Shown one piece after another: positions 22,969 to 28,893 of a stretch of DNA of 28,893 nucleotides. The notes beneath the pieces are model-generated. The model ran no database searches. It had not been told where the DNA came from and saw nothing but the letters and a program-made list of their open reading frames with translations. The DNA comes from an uncultured Sphingopyxis sp. (lineage in GTDB: Bacteria; Pseudomonadota; Alphaproteobacteria; Sphingomonadales; Sphingomonadaceae), in contig CALFXW010000005.1 in assembly GCA_937957805.1 (NCBI GenBank), positions 1 to 28,893 on the forward strand, written 5' to 3'. Each line of letters opens with the position of its first letter. The stretch's first letter is position 1. Made by a program: the position numbers and the translations under genes.

Positions 22969-23074
22969 TTGCGACCCGAAGACATTCCTTGTCGATGCCC
23001 GGCGCCGACCGGCAAAGACGGAATGGCAAACTTAGACCCGGTTCCATCCGATGGATGGGCCGGGTTTATTTTTT
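22969..23074 (+). ncRNA. Putative structured small RNA ending in an intrinsic terminator
   Basis: A nested, long-range fold ends in a textbook terminator although the nearest upstream plus-strand gene (nadA) stops about 800 bases earlier. The fold pairs GTTTGC (22967-22972) with GCAAAC (23026-23031), CATTCC (22983-22988) with GGAATG (23020-23025), GTC with GAC, and TGCC/GG with CC/GGCA around the loop CGCCGA (23003-23008). The terminator follows after four bases. A weak -10 (GCTAAT, 22957-22962) and the CRP-like dyad lie at the right distances for a start near 22969, which I infer. The transcript would be about 105 bases. The last T-tract overlaps the final codons of the convergent TetR gene. 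I do not recognise it as a known RNA family. Confidence 0.42.
23035..23074 (+). terminator. Rho-independent terminator (plus strand) overlapping the 3' end of tetR
   Basis: ACCCGG pairs with CCGGGT and CCATCC pairs with GGATGG around a three-base loop, with a TT/G internal bulge between the two stems. TTATTTTTT follows directly. On the opposite strand the sequence after the stem is only weakly T-rich, so it mainly serves plus-strand transcripts. Confidence 0.85.
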
Positions 23075-23671
23075 GGGCGGCGCGGTAGGATGCTTGGGGT
23101 CGGCGACGCCTTGGGCCAGCAGGCGGTTGGCGGCGCTGGCAATCGTATCGACCGATTCGGATTTCCCCCAGACGGCAAAGCGCAGCCCCAGAAACACGTT
23201 CATCCCCATAATCGCCCATGCTTCGATTTCGCCGACATCGCTGCGAATAGAGCCTTCCTCCACCCCCTTGCGCAGTCGGGCCAATATGCGGCCCGCCGCC
23301 CCTTCATAATGGCGGCGAAAGCCATCGGGGTCGATAAACTCGGCCTCGTCAATGACGCGGTATAGTTCGCGATGCTCGCGCGCAAAGGCGAGGAAGGTTT
23401 TGAGCGCGGCCAATTCGGTGTCGATGGCGTCGCGCCCCTCGGCCAGCGCGGGGGCAACCGAATCGCGCACTTGGCCCGAAATGGAGGCGACAAGCGCCCG
23501 AAATATCGCGTCTTTCGATTCGAAATAGGTGTAAAAACTGCCCAAGGCGACCCCGGCACGTTGGGTGATTCCAGTGATTGACCCTTCGTGAAAACCTTTT
23601 TCCCCAAATTCCACCGCCGCCGCTGTGATCAGCGCGTTGCGCGTGCGCACCCCGCGCTGGGTGCGTGGCAT
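23066..23671 (-). CDS. TetR/AcrR-family transcriptional regulator
   Basis: This is a ligand-responsive repressor, probably controlling itself and the divergent TonB-dependent receptor. From the ATG at 23671 it has 201 residues, the normal length. The N-terminal helix-turn-helix domain reads TRNALITAAAVEFGEKGF, then ITGITQRAGVALGSFYTYF, SKDAIFRAL (about residues 10-60). The rest is the variable helical ligand domain, ending in a basic APPKK. The frame is open to a TTG at 23818, but that would place the coding start inside the operator and add 49 residues with no family character, so I take the later ATG. The last codons overlap the T-tract of a plus-strand terminator. The ligand is unknown. 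Confidence 0.92.
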   Translation of the reverse strand: MPRTQRGVRTRNALITAAAVEFGEKGFHEGSITGITQRAGVALGSFYTYFESKDAIFRALVASISGQVRDSVAPALAEGRDAIDTELAALKTFLAFAREHRELYRVIDEAEFIDPDGFRRHYEGAAGRILARLRKGVEEGSIRSDVGEIEAWAIMGMNVFLGLRFAVWGKSESVDTIASAANRLLAQGVADPKHPTAPPKK

Positions 23672-23762
23672 ATGGCCGCCATCGGCATTTTCTGTTGCTG
23701 ATTCAGCGGCCTTGGTGATCCTCTTGCCGTGCTGTTCTGTTGCAAACTGGACACGCTCTTTG

Positions 23763-23773
23763 GTCAAATTGAC
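23763..23773. promoter_or_regulatory. Short palindrome in the tetR leader region
   Basis: GTCAA-A-TTGAC is a perfect 11-bp dyad 25 bases to the left of the main operator. On the minus strand it includes TTGACC, a candidate -35 for tetR. It may be a second regulator site or chance. Confidence 0.3.
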
Positions 23774-23798
23774 GCTCCTGCTGCCCTTCGGCCAGTCC

Positions 23799-23822
23799 AA
23801 AGTTGAAACTTGGTTCAACTTT
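23799..23822. promoter_or_regulatory. 24-bp inverted repeat, likely TetR operator
   Basis: AAAGTTGAA (23799-23807) and TTCAACTTT (23814-23822) are a perfect 9-bp inverted repeat with a six-base spacer (ACTTGG), in the divergent spacer between tetR and the TonB-receptor gene. TTGAAA inside it could be the -35 of the receptor promoter. Size, symmetry and place fit a TetR-family operator controlling both genes. Confidence 0.8.
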
Positions 23823-23886
23823 CATTAGTGCGGCATATCAGATGGCGCAAGTGGTTGCGCCAAACCCACGGGACGGGAGAGCTATC

Positions 23887-26241
23887 ATGGCATTGGCACG
23901 AAATCATCTGCGCATTTGGGCGCTGGCATCGGTGGCGTTTGGCGCGCTGGTTGCGACGCCCGCGCTGGCGCAGGACACGGGCGCAGAAGCTGTCGTCAAT
24001 GACGATTCGCCCGAAGGCGACATCATCGTCACCGCGCGGCGGCGTGAAGAAAGCCTGATCGACGTGCCGATTGCGGTCAGCGCCTTTTCGGGCGAGCAGC
24101 TGGAACAACGTGGCGCTATCGACATTACCGACATCGCCAATTTGGCCCCGAACACCACGCTTGAAACATCGCGCGCAACCAATTCGACGCTGTCGGCCTT
24201 CATTCGCGGCATCGGGCAGCAGGACCCGGTGTCGGGTTTTGAACAGGGTGTCGGCATCTACCTCGACGATGTGTATCTCAACCGTCCGCAGGCCGCCGTG
24301 CTCGACATTTATGATGTCGAACGTATCGAAGTTCTGCGCGGGCCGCAGGGGACGCTCTATGGCCGCAACACCATTGGCGGCGCGGTCAAATATGTGACCC
24401 GTTCGCTGCCGCAAGTGCCGGTGTTTCGCCTGCGTGGCACCTATGGCAGCTATAATCAGGCCGACGGCGTTTTGACGGCGTCCGCACCGATCGGCGACAT
24501 TTTCCGGGCTGGTGTCAGCTTTGCGCGCCTGTCGCGCGGCGGTTTTGGTGACAACCTCACCACCGGTGATGAAAATTACAACAAGGATATCTGGGCCGCA
24601 CGCGGCACATTGGAACTGGGCGGTTATGGCGAACCCGTTTCGATCCGCCTGACGGGTGATTATACCCGCGATAATAGCGACCCGCGCGGCGGGCATCGTA
24701 TTATCCCCGGCCTGCAATCGGGTGCGCCGGTGCTCAGCGATGTTTATGACACGCGCGGCGGCCTCATCGACCCGGATCAGAAAATCGAAGCCTATGGCGC
24801 GGCGCTCAACGTCTCCATCGACCTCAGCGATGCACTGACGTTGCGGTCGATCAGTGCGTGGCGCAAGGATAACAGCTATACACCGATCGATTTTGACGCG
24901 CTGCCCGCGGTCGATGTCGATGTGCCCGGCGTCTATTTCAACGAACAGATCAGCCAGGAAGTGCAATTGCTGGTCGATGCGGGGCCTTTGTCGGGGCTGG
25001 TCGGCTTTTATTATCTCGACGCGCGTTCACGCACCGCCTTTGACGTCAGGCTGTTCACCACTTTTGCGGGGCTGACCGCCTTTACCGATGCAGAGGTGGA
25101 TACCGAAACCTATGCCGTCTTTGGTGAATTTACCTATGATTTTACCGACCAGTTCAGCCTGACGCTGGGTGGCCGTTACACATGGGATGAACGGCGCGCC
25201 GACATTCTGCGCCAAAATTATCTGGGTGGTGGTTCGCCCTTCTTTGGCGGGGCGGGCATCCCCTTTGGCGCGGCGAGCACCAACTTTGCAGGTTCGCGCG
25301 ATTTCCGGGCCTTTACCCCCCGCGTCACCGTCTCCTACCAGCCCAGCCGCGACCATAATATCTACGCGACCTTCTCCCAAGGGTTCAAGGGCGGCGGCTT
25401 TGACCCGCGCGGGGTTGGGGCCAATGCGCCCGACCTGAACGGCAATGGCGTGCGCGACGACTCCGAAGTTGCAGCCTTCCTCAGCTTCCGTCCGGAACGG
25501 GTGGACAGCTATGAACTGGGCTATAAGGGTAATGTCCTGCCCGGCCTTTATGTCGCGCTTGCCGGTTTCTATGCCAATTATACCGACATTCAGATTCCGG
25601 GTTCGGTTGCCTGCACCGTTGGCGGGCTGCCCAGTTTCTGCGGCGTTACCTCCAACGCGGGTAAGGCGACCTTCAAGGGGCTGGAACTGGAATGGAATGC
25701 GCGGCTGGGCGACAGCTTGATGACGCCAGAGGATCGGTTGAGCTTCATGGGATCGCTCGGCTATATCGATGCGCAGTTTGATCGTTATGTCGCCAATATC
25801 GGCGGCGTCCCGACCGATGTCGCGCCGTTCCGCCGGGTGCAGAACACGCCCGAATGGACGGCGAGCGGCACATTGGCTTATGCGACGCCCCTGGGTGATG
25901 GGCGGCTGAATGTCGGGACGAGCCTGTCCTATCGCAGCCGCACCTATCAATTTGAAATCCCCAGCCCCTATATCGATCAGCCCGGTTATGCCTTGTGGGA
26001 TGCATCGCTGGTTTACAACGCACCCAATGATCGCTGGTCGATTGGACTTTACGGTAAGAATCTGACTGACAAGCAATATCGCACATCGGGTTACAGCTTT
26101 ATCGCGGGCAATCCGACCACCGGCGTGCCGACGCTGGGTGGCAATGGCCTGCCCATCCCGTCGCTCGGCCGCGAAGGGACGCTAACCGCATTTTATGGCA
26201 ACCCGCGCCAGATTTTCCTGACCGCGACGTTTAATTTCTAA
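23887..26241 (+). CDS. TonB-dependent outer membrane receptor
   Basis: This is a 22-stranded-barrel transporter that takes up a substrate across the outer membrane using TonB energy. It has 784 residues from the ATG at 23887 (GGGAG nine bases upstream); the earlier ATG at 23803 lies inside the operator. A signal peptide (hydrophobic about 9-27, cleavage after ALA28) is followed by a TonB-box-like DIIVTARRREE (45-55). The plug domain spans about 56-170 with VPIAVSAFSGEQLEQRG, FIRGIGQQDPVSGFEQGVGI (split here at the G-I) and LRGPQGTLYGRNTIGGAV (150-167). The barrel ends in the expected aromatic residue (QIFLTATFNF). The style is that of the large sphingomonad receptor family. No catabolic, siderophore or TonB-ExbBD genes are adjacent, so the substrate is unknown. 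A double-hairpin terminator follows. Confidence 0.93.
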   Translation: MALARNHLRIWALASVAFGALVATPALAQDTGAEAVVNDDSPEGDIIVTARRREESLIDVPIAVSAFSGEQLEQRGAIDITDIANLAPNTTLETSRATNSTLSAFIRGIGQQDPVSGFEQGVGIYLDDVYLNRPQAAVLDIYDVERIEVLRGPQGTLYGRNTIGGAVKYVTRSLPQVPVFRLRGTYGSYNQADGVLTASAPIGDIFRAGVSFARLSRGGFGDNLTTGDENYNKDIWAARGTLELGGYGEPVSIRLTGDYTRDNSDPRGGHRIIPGLQSGAPVLSDVYDTRGGLIDPDQKIEAYGAALNVSIDLSDALTLRSISAWRKDNSYTPIDFDALPAVDVDVPGVYFNEQISQEVQLLVDAGPLSGLVGFYYLDARSRTAFDVRLFTTFAGLTAFTDAEVDTETYAVFGEFTYDFTDQFSLTLGGRYTWDERRADILRQNYLGGGSPFFGGAGIPFGAASTNFAGSRDFRAFTPRVTVSYQPSRDHNIYATFSQGFKGGGFDPRGVGANAPDLNGNGVRDDSEVAAFLSFRPERVDSYELGYKGNVLPGLYVALAGFYANYTDIQIPGSVACTVGGLPSFCGVTSNAGKATFKGLELEWNARLGDSLMTPEDRLSFMGSLGYIDAQFDRYVANIGGVPTDVAPFRRVQNTPEWTASGTLAYATPLGDGRLNVGTSLSYRSRTYQFEIPSPYIDQPGYALWDASLVYNAPNDRWSIGLYGKNLTDKQYRTSGYSFIAGNPTTGVPTLGGNGLPIPSLGREGTLTAFYGNPRQIFLTATFNF

Positions 26242-26248
26242 ACCGATG

Positions 26249-26280
26249 GTGGGGTGGCAGGTGAAATGCCTGCCCCTCAC
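26249..26280 (+). other. Hairpin directly after the TonB-receptor gene
   Basis: GTGGGG-T-GGCAGG (26249-26261) pairs with CCTGCC-CCTCAC (26269-26280), 12 base pairs with one bulge and one G-T pair, loop of seven. It precedes the main terminator and probably protects the mRNA 3' end. Confidence 0.6.
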
Positions 26281-26288
26281 GAAAAATG

Positions 26289-26321
26289 GGGGGCGGAGCC
26301 AAAAGCTTCGCCCCCTTTTTT
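26289..26321. terminator. Bidirectional rho-independent terminator between the TonB receptor and prfC
   Basis: GGGGGCGGAGC (26289-26299) pairs with GCTTCGCCCCC (26305-26315), 11 base pairs including one G-T, loop CAAAA. TTTTTT follows on the plus strand. On the minus strand the stem is followed by ATTTTT, so it can also end the pheT-prfC transcript. It starts 47 bases after the receptor stop and ends two bases before the prfC stop. Confidence 0.92.
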
Positions 26322-26323
26322 GT

Positions 26324-27886
26324 TCAGCGTTCCTTGGTCGCGGAAAAGGCGATATCGGGGTGGCGTTCGGCCTGATAGCCGACATCCCACGCCGATTTGG
26401 CGAGGAAGACGGGGTGGCCGTCACGGTCGCGCGCCATATTGCCGCGATTGAAACTGGCGAATTGGTCGATGGCGCTCGCCGATCCGGCGATCCAGCGCGC
26501 GGTGTCAAATGGCGATGCTTCGAGTGAGGCTGCAACCTTATATTCGGCATCGAGCCGCGCGATCAGCACGTCGAGCTGTAATTGCCCGACAACGCCGACA
26601 ATCATTTGCGCCCCAACTTCGGGCGTGAAAACCTGAATCACCCCCTCCTCGCTCAAATCGTCGAGCGCCTTGCGGAGTTGCTTGGTCTTGGTCGGGTCTT
26701 TCAACGCAACACGGCGCAATATTTCCGGCGCGAAATTGGGCAGGCCAGTAAAGCGCAGCGGTGTTTTCTCGGTCAAACTATCGCCAACGCGCAGCGTGCC
26801 ATGGTTGGGGATGCCGATGATGTCGCCCGGTTCCGCCGTGTCCGCAATTTCACGTTCGCGCGCGAAAAACAGGATGGGGGAGTGGACGGCAATCGGCTTG
26901 CCCGACCCTGATGGGGTCAATTTCATCCCGCGCCGGAATTCGCCCGAAACCAGCCGCATAAAGGCGATGCGGTCGCGGTGTTGCGGGTCCATATTGGCCT
27001 GCACCTTGAAGATAAAGCCAGCCACTTCGCGCCCGTCGGGCGCAATATCCCCCTTGTCCGATGGCTGCGGGCGGGGCGGCGGCGCATGATGGGCAATGGC
27101 GTCGAGCAATTCCCCGATGCCGAATTGTTTTAGCGCCGAGCCGAACCACACCGGCGTCAAATGCCCTGCGCGATAGGCGGCATCGTCAAAGGCGGGATAG
27201 CCCATTTCGGCAAGCCCGCCCTGTTCGCGCAGCTGGTGCAGCCCATCCGCGCTGAGCAGCGGGGCGAGCGTGTCGGCGTCGATTCCGGCATGCCGCGTCA
27301 CGTCACCCAGAAATTCGCGCGACGCCCCCTCTGGCCGCGACAGGGTGCGTCCGGCAAAATCATAAAGGCCTTCGAACGTGCCGCCCATGCCGACCGGCCA
27401 GTTCATCGGACAAACGTCGAGCGCCAGCCGGTCCGCCACCTCGTCGAGCGTGGCAAAGCCGTCGCGCCCTTCGCGATCCACCTTGTTCACAAAGGTGATG
27501 ATCGGCACGTCGCGCAGGCGGCAAACCTCAAAAAGTTTCAGCGTTTGTGGTTCGATACCCTTGGCCGCGTCGATCACCATGATGGCGGAATCGACCGCGG
27601 TCAGCGTGCGATATGTATCTTCGGAAAAATCCTCATGCCCCGGCGTGTCGAGCAGATTGAAGACGAGGCCGTCGCGTTCAAAGGTCATGACGCTGGAGGT
27701 CACCGAAATCCCGCGCTGCTGTTCGATTTTCATCCAGTCCGAACGCGCGCGCCGCGCCGCGCCGCGCGCCTTTACCTCACCCGCCAGATGGATGGCACCG
27801 CCCGCCATCAGCAGTTTTTCGGTCAGCGTCGTTTTGCCCGCGTCGGGGTGCGCGATAATCGCGAAAGTACGTCGGTTGAGGGTCAT
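26324..27886 (-). CDS. prfC: Peptide chain release factor 3 (RF3)
   Basis: RF3 is the GTPase that recycles RF1 and RF2 from the ribosome after termination. The product is 520 residues, the usual length. The GTPase motifs are AHPDAGKTT (12-20), the switch region QQRGISVTSS (about 56-65), DTPGHEDF (80-87) and NKVD (134-137). The RF3-specific domain 2 and 3 sequences include FKVQANMDPQHRDRIAFMRL and VVGQLQLDVLIARLDAEY. All are characteristic of RF3 and not of EF-G. The ATG at 27886 begins two bases after the pheT stop, so the genes are in one transcript; pheT-prfC is an unusual pairing. Transcription ends at the shared terminator on the left. Confidence 0.96.
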   Translation of the reverse strand: MTLNRRTFAIIAHPDAGKTTLTEKLLMAGGAIHLAGEVKARGAARRARSDWMKIEQQRGISVTSSVMTFERDGLVFNLLDTPGHEDFSEDTYRTLTAVDSAIMVIDAAKGIEPQTLKLFEVCRLRDVPIITFVNKVDREGRDGFATLDEVADRLALDVCPMNWPVGMGGTFEGLYDFAGRTLSRPEGASREFLGDVTRHAGIDADTLAPLLSADGLHQLREQGGLAEMGYPAFDDAAYRAGHLTPVWFGSALKQFGIGELLDAIAHHAPPPRPQPSDKGDIAPDGREVAGFIFKVQANMDPQHRDRIAFMRLVSGEFRRGMKLTPSGSGKPIAVHSPILFFAREREIADTAEPGDIIGIPNHGTLRVGDSLTEKTPLRFTGLPNFAPEILRRVALKDPTKTKQLRKALDDLSEEGVIQVFTPEVGAQMIVGVVGQLQLDVLIARLDAEYKVAASLEASPFDTARWIAGSASAIDQFASFNRGNMARDRDGHPVFLAKSAWDVGYQAERHPDIAFSATKER

Positions 27887-27888
27887 GG

Positions 27889-28893
27889 TCAGCCGCGCAG
27901 CACAGCGCCGAGTTTGGCAGCGGCAGCCACAACCTTGTCGCTGATCGCCTTTAACCCTGCCTCATCATAGCTTTTGTCGATGGGCTGCAAATTCACTTCG
28001 ACCGCAAGGCTGACCTGACCATCCTTGGCGAAGCGGTCAAAAATCCGCGCGCCGACAATATTGACCTTGTCGGCGCCCTTGATCGCGCGCACCAGATCGC
28101 CCGCGACCAGATTTTCGGGAACGATGAAGGCAAAATCGCGCGTCACGCTTTGCAGCGCGGGCGGGGCAAAGGCATCGCGCGCCGGGCCGCTTGCACGCCG
28201 TGTTGGCAGCGCGTCGAGGTAGATATTCACCGCCATCACCGGCCCGCCAACGTCAAAGGCACGGGTCAGCGCGGGGTGGAGTGCGCCCGCTTCGGCCAGC
28301 ACCGCCTTGGGGCCGAGCCGTAGCGACAGCGATTGGCCCGGGTGCCAGATGCCATCCCCCTCTGCGGCCATCAGCAATAATTTGTCGACCGGCGCGCCAG
28401 CGGTGGCGAGCAGGCTTTGCGCGGCAGCCTTGGCATCAAAGGGGCCGAACGGCTCGGCCTTGCCGCCGTCCCAACTGCGCGCGTCGGCTTCACCCGCCAT
28501 CAGGAGGGTGAGGGTCGGGTGCTCCCCGTCCGCCAGATAACGCCGCCCCAGTTCGAACAGACGGATGCAGGTTGCGCCGCGATGCAGGTTGCGCGCGGCG
28601 GCCGACAGCAGGCCGGGAAGGAGCGACGGGCGCATCACGCGCAAATCCTCACTCATGGGGTTGGCAAGGCTGTGGGCACCGCCACCGACCGATGCTGCTT
28701 CCTTTTCCCCAATGAAGCTCCATGTCACCGCCTCTGCAAAGCCGAGCGCGGCGGCGGCGCGGCGCACGCGCCGTTCGGTGATTTGGGCAGGCGTTGCGGT
28801 TGGCTTTGCAACGCCGGGTGCACGCGGCAATGGCACCGACGCGATCGCGTCAAAACCGATAATCCGCGTCACTTCTTCGACTAGATCGGCTGG
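27889..28893 (-). CDS. pheT: Phenylalanyl-tRNA synthetase beta subunit (N-terminal part outside window)
   Basis: PheT with PheS forms the (alpha beta)2 synthetase that charges tRNA-Phe. Only the last 334 codons are in the window, and the frame is open to the edge; the GTG at 28872 is internal. The visible part begins in the B5 domain (PADLVEEVTRIIGFDAI), followed by the catalytic-like B6/B7 domain with NPMSEDLRVMRPSLLPGLL and RNLHRGATCIRLFELGRRY. It ends in the FDX-ACB anticodon-binding domain (LQSVTRDFAFIVPENL, then GQVSLAVEVNLQP). The stop is two bases before the prfC start. The reading is complete and undisturbed over the visible part. Confidence 0.97.
   Translation of the reverse strand, partial: PADLVEEVTRIIGFDAIASVPLPRAPGVAKPTATPAQITERRVRRAAAALGFAEAVTWSFIGEKEAASVGGGAHSLANPMSEDLRVMRPSLLPGLLSAAARNLHRGATCIRLFELGRRYLADGEHPTLTLLMAGEADARSWDGGKAEPFGPFDAKAAAQSLLATAGAPVDKLLLMAAEGDGIWHPGQSLSLRLGPKAVLAEAGALHPALTRAFDVGGPVMAVNIYLDALPTRRASGPARDAFAPPALQSVTRDFAFIVPENLVAGDLVRAIKGADKVNIVGARIFDRFAKDGQVSLAVEVNLQPIDKSYDEAGLKAISDKVVAAAAKLGAVLRG

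Larger units (their letters stand above)
22234..23065. other. 832-bp gene-free region between nadA and the TetR gene
   Basis: This is the only long non-coding stretch. It lies between convergent genes, so it need not hold any promoter for them. The open frames across it (for example 22285-22884 plus) have biased, low-complexity, Arg-rich translations with no family features. I see two DnaA-box-like sequences near its left end, small hairpins (22331-22347, GCTGT/ACAGC), an AT-richer patch at 22855-22920, a CRP-like dyad at 22922-22937, and a structured element with a terminator at its right end. No tRNA, RNase P, SRP RNA or tmRNA signature was recognised. Confidence 0.6.

Noticed and set aside
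23039..23052. GGTTCCATCC looks like a tRNA T-arm
   Set aside because: The flanking bases do not pair as a five-bp T stem. They form the terminator hairpin, and no acceptor or anticodon stem is present.
22234..23065. Chromosomal origin or a housekeeping RNA (RNase P, SRP RNA, tmRNA) in the gene-free region
   Set aside because: Only two DnaA boxes and no DnaA-box cluster or typical origin neighbours were seen. The conserved core sequences of the RNAs (for example GAGGAAAGTCCGG or GGAAGGAAGC) are absent on both strands.
23672..23818. Longer TetR start at a TTG (23818)
   Set aside because: The added 49 residues have no family character and would place coding sequence across the operator and promoter.

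Overview
The window looks like the chromosome of an alphaproteobacterium, most probably of the order Sphingomonadales (Sphingopyxis/Sphingorhabdus-like). This rests on the GC-rich sequence, the F1-ATPase zeta inhibitor (DUF1476) next to bolA and grxD, the sphingomonad-style TonB-dependent receptor beside a TetR regulator, a lipoprotein PQQ-type sugar dehydrogenase, and a PutA without the ribbon-helix-helix domain. The placement is inferred from gene content and protein style, not from any search.

Layout. 1-1918 (minus): rimP and the 5' part of nusA, the start of the usual rimP-nusA-infB operon. 2091-3254 (plus): a PQQ-type aldose dehydrogenase lipoprotein whose stop abuts that of a class A penicillin-binding protein (3255-5615, minus). 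5757-6182 (plus): a PaaI-like thioesterase, followed by bifunctional PutA (6298-9399). 9396-15799 (minus): a run transcribed as CHASE2 adenylate/guanylate cyclase, two secreted proteins of unknown function that share a module, cysS, a four-helix membrane protein, and a D-2-hydroxyacid dehydrogenase. 15945-16850 (plus): zeta inhibitor, bolA, grxD. 16851-17286 is a hairpin- and repeat-bearing spacer that leads into a blaI-type repressor and a translationally coupled M56 (BlaR1-like) peptidase (17287-19397), closed by a strong terminator. 19491-22233 (plus): LACTB2-like metallo-hydrolase, a polytopic membrane protein and nadA. 22234-23065 is the only large gene-free stretch. It holds two DnaA-box-like sequences, a CRP-like dyad, and a nested hairpin followed by a textbook terminator, which together suggest a small RNA. 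23066-26241: a TetR repressor and a divergent TonB-dependent receptor sharing a 24-bp inverted-repeat operator. 26324-28893 (minus): pheT (partial) and prfC, facing a bidirectional terminator.

How the genes work together. Most of the window is housekeeping: transcription and translation (nusA, rimP, cysS, pheT, prfC), cell wall synthesis, proline catabolism, NAD synthesis, and Fe-S/BolA/Grx functions. Three parts are regulatory or sensory. The first is the CHASE2 cyclase with two secreted partners, which could be a periplasmic sensing unit that makes a cyclic nucleotide. The second is the BlaI/M56 pair, whose peptidase lacks a beta-lactam sensor domain and ends in a charged low-complexity tail. 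The third is the TetR/TonB-receptor pair. The most novel-looking items are the putative CRP-controlled small RNA at about 22969-23074, the paired secreted proteins at 12231-13428, and the duplicated hairpin that supplies the ribosome binding site of blaI.
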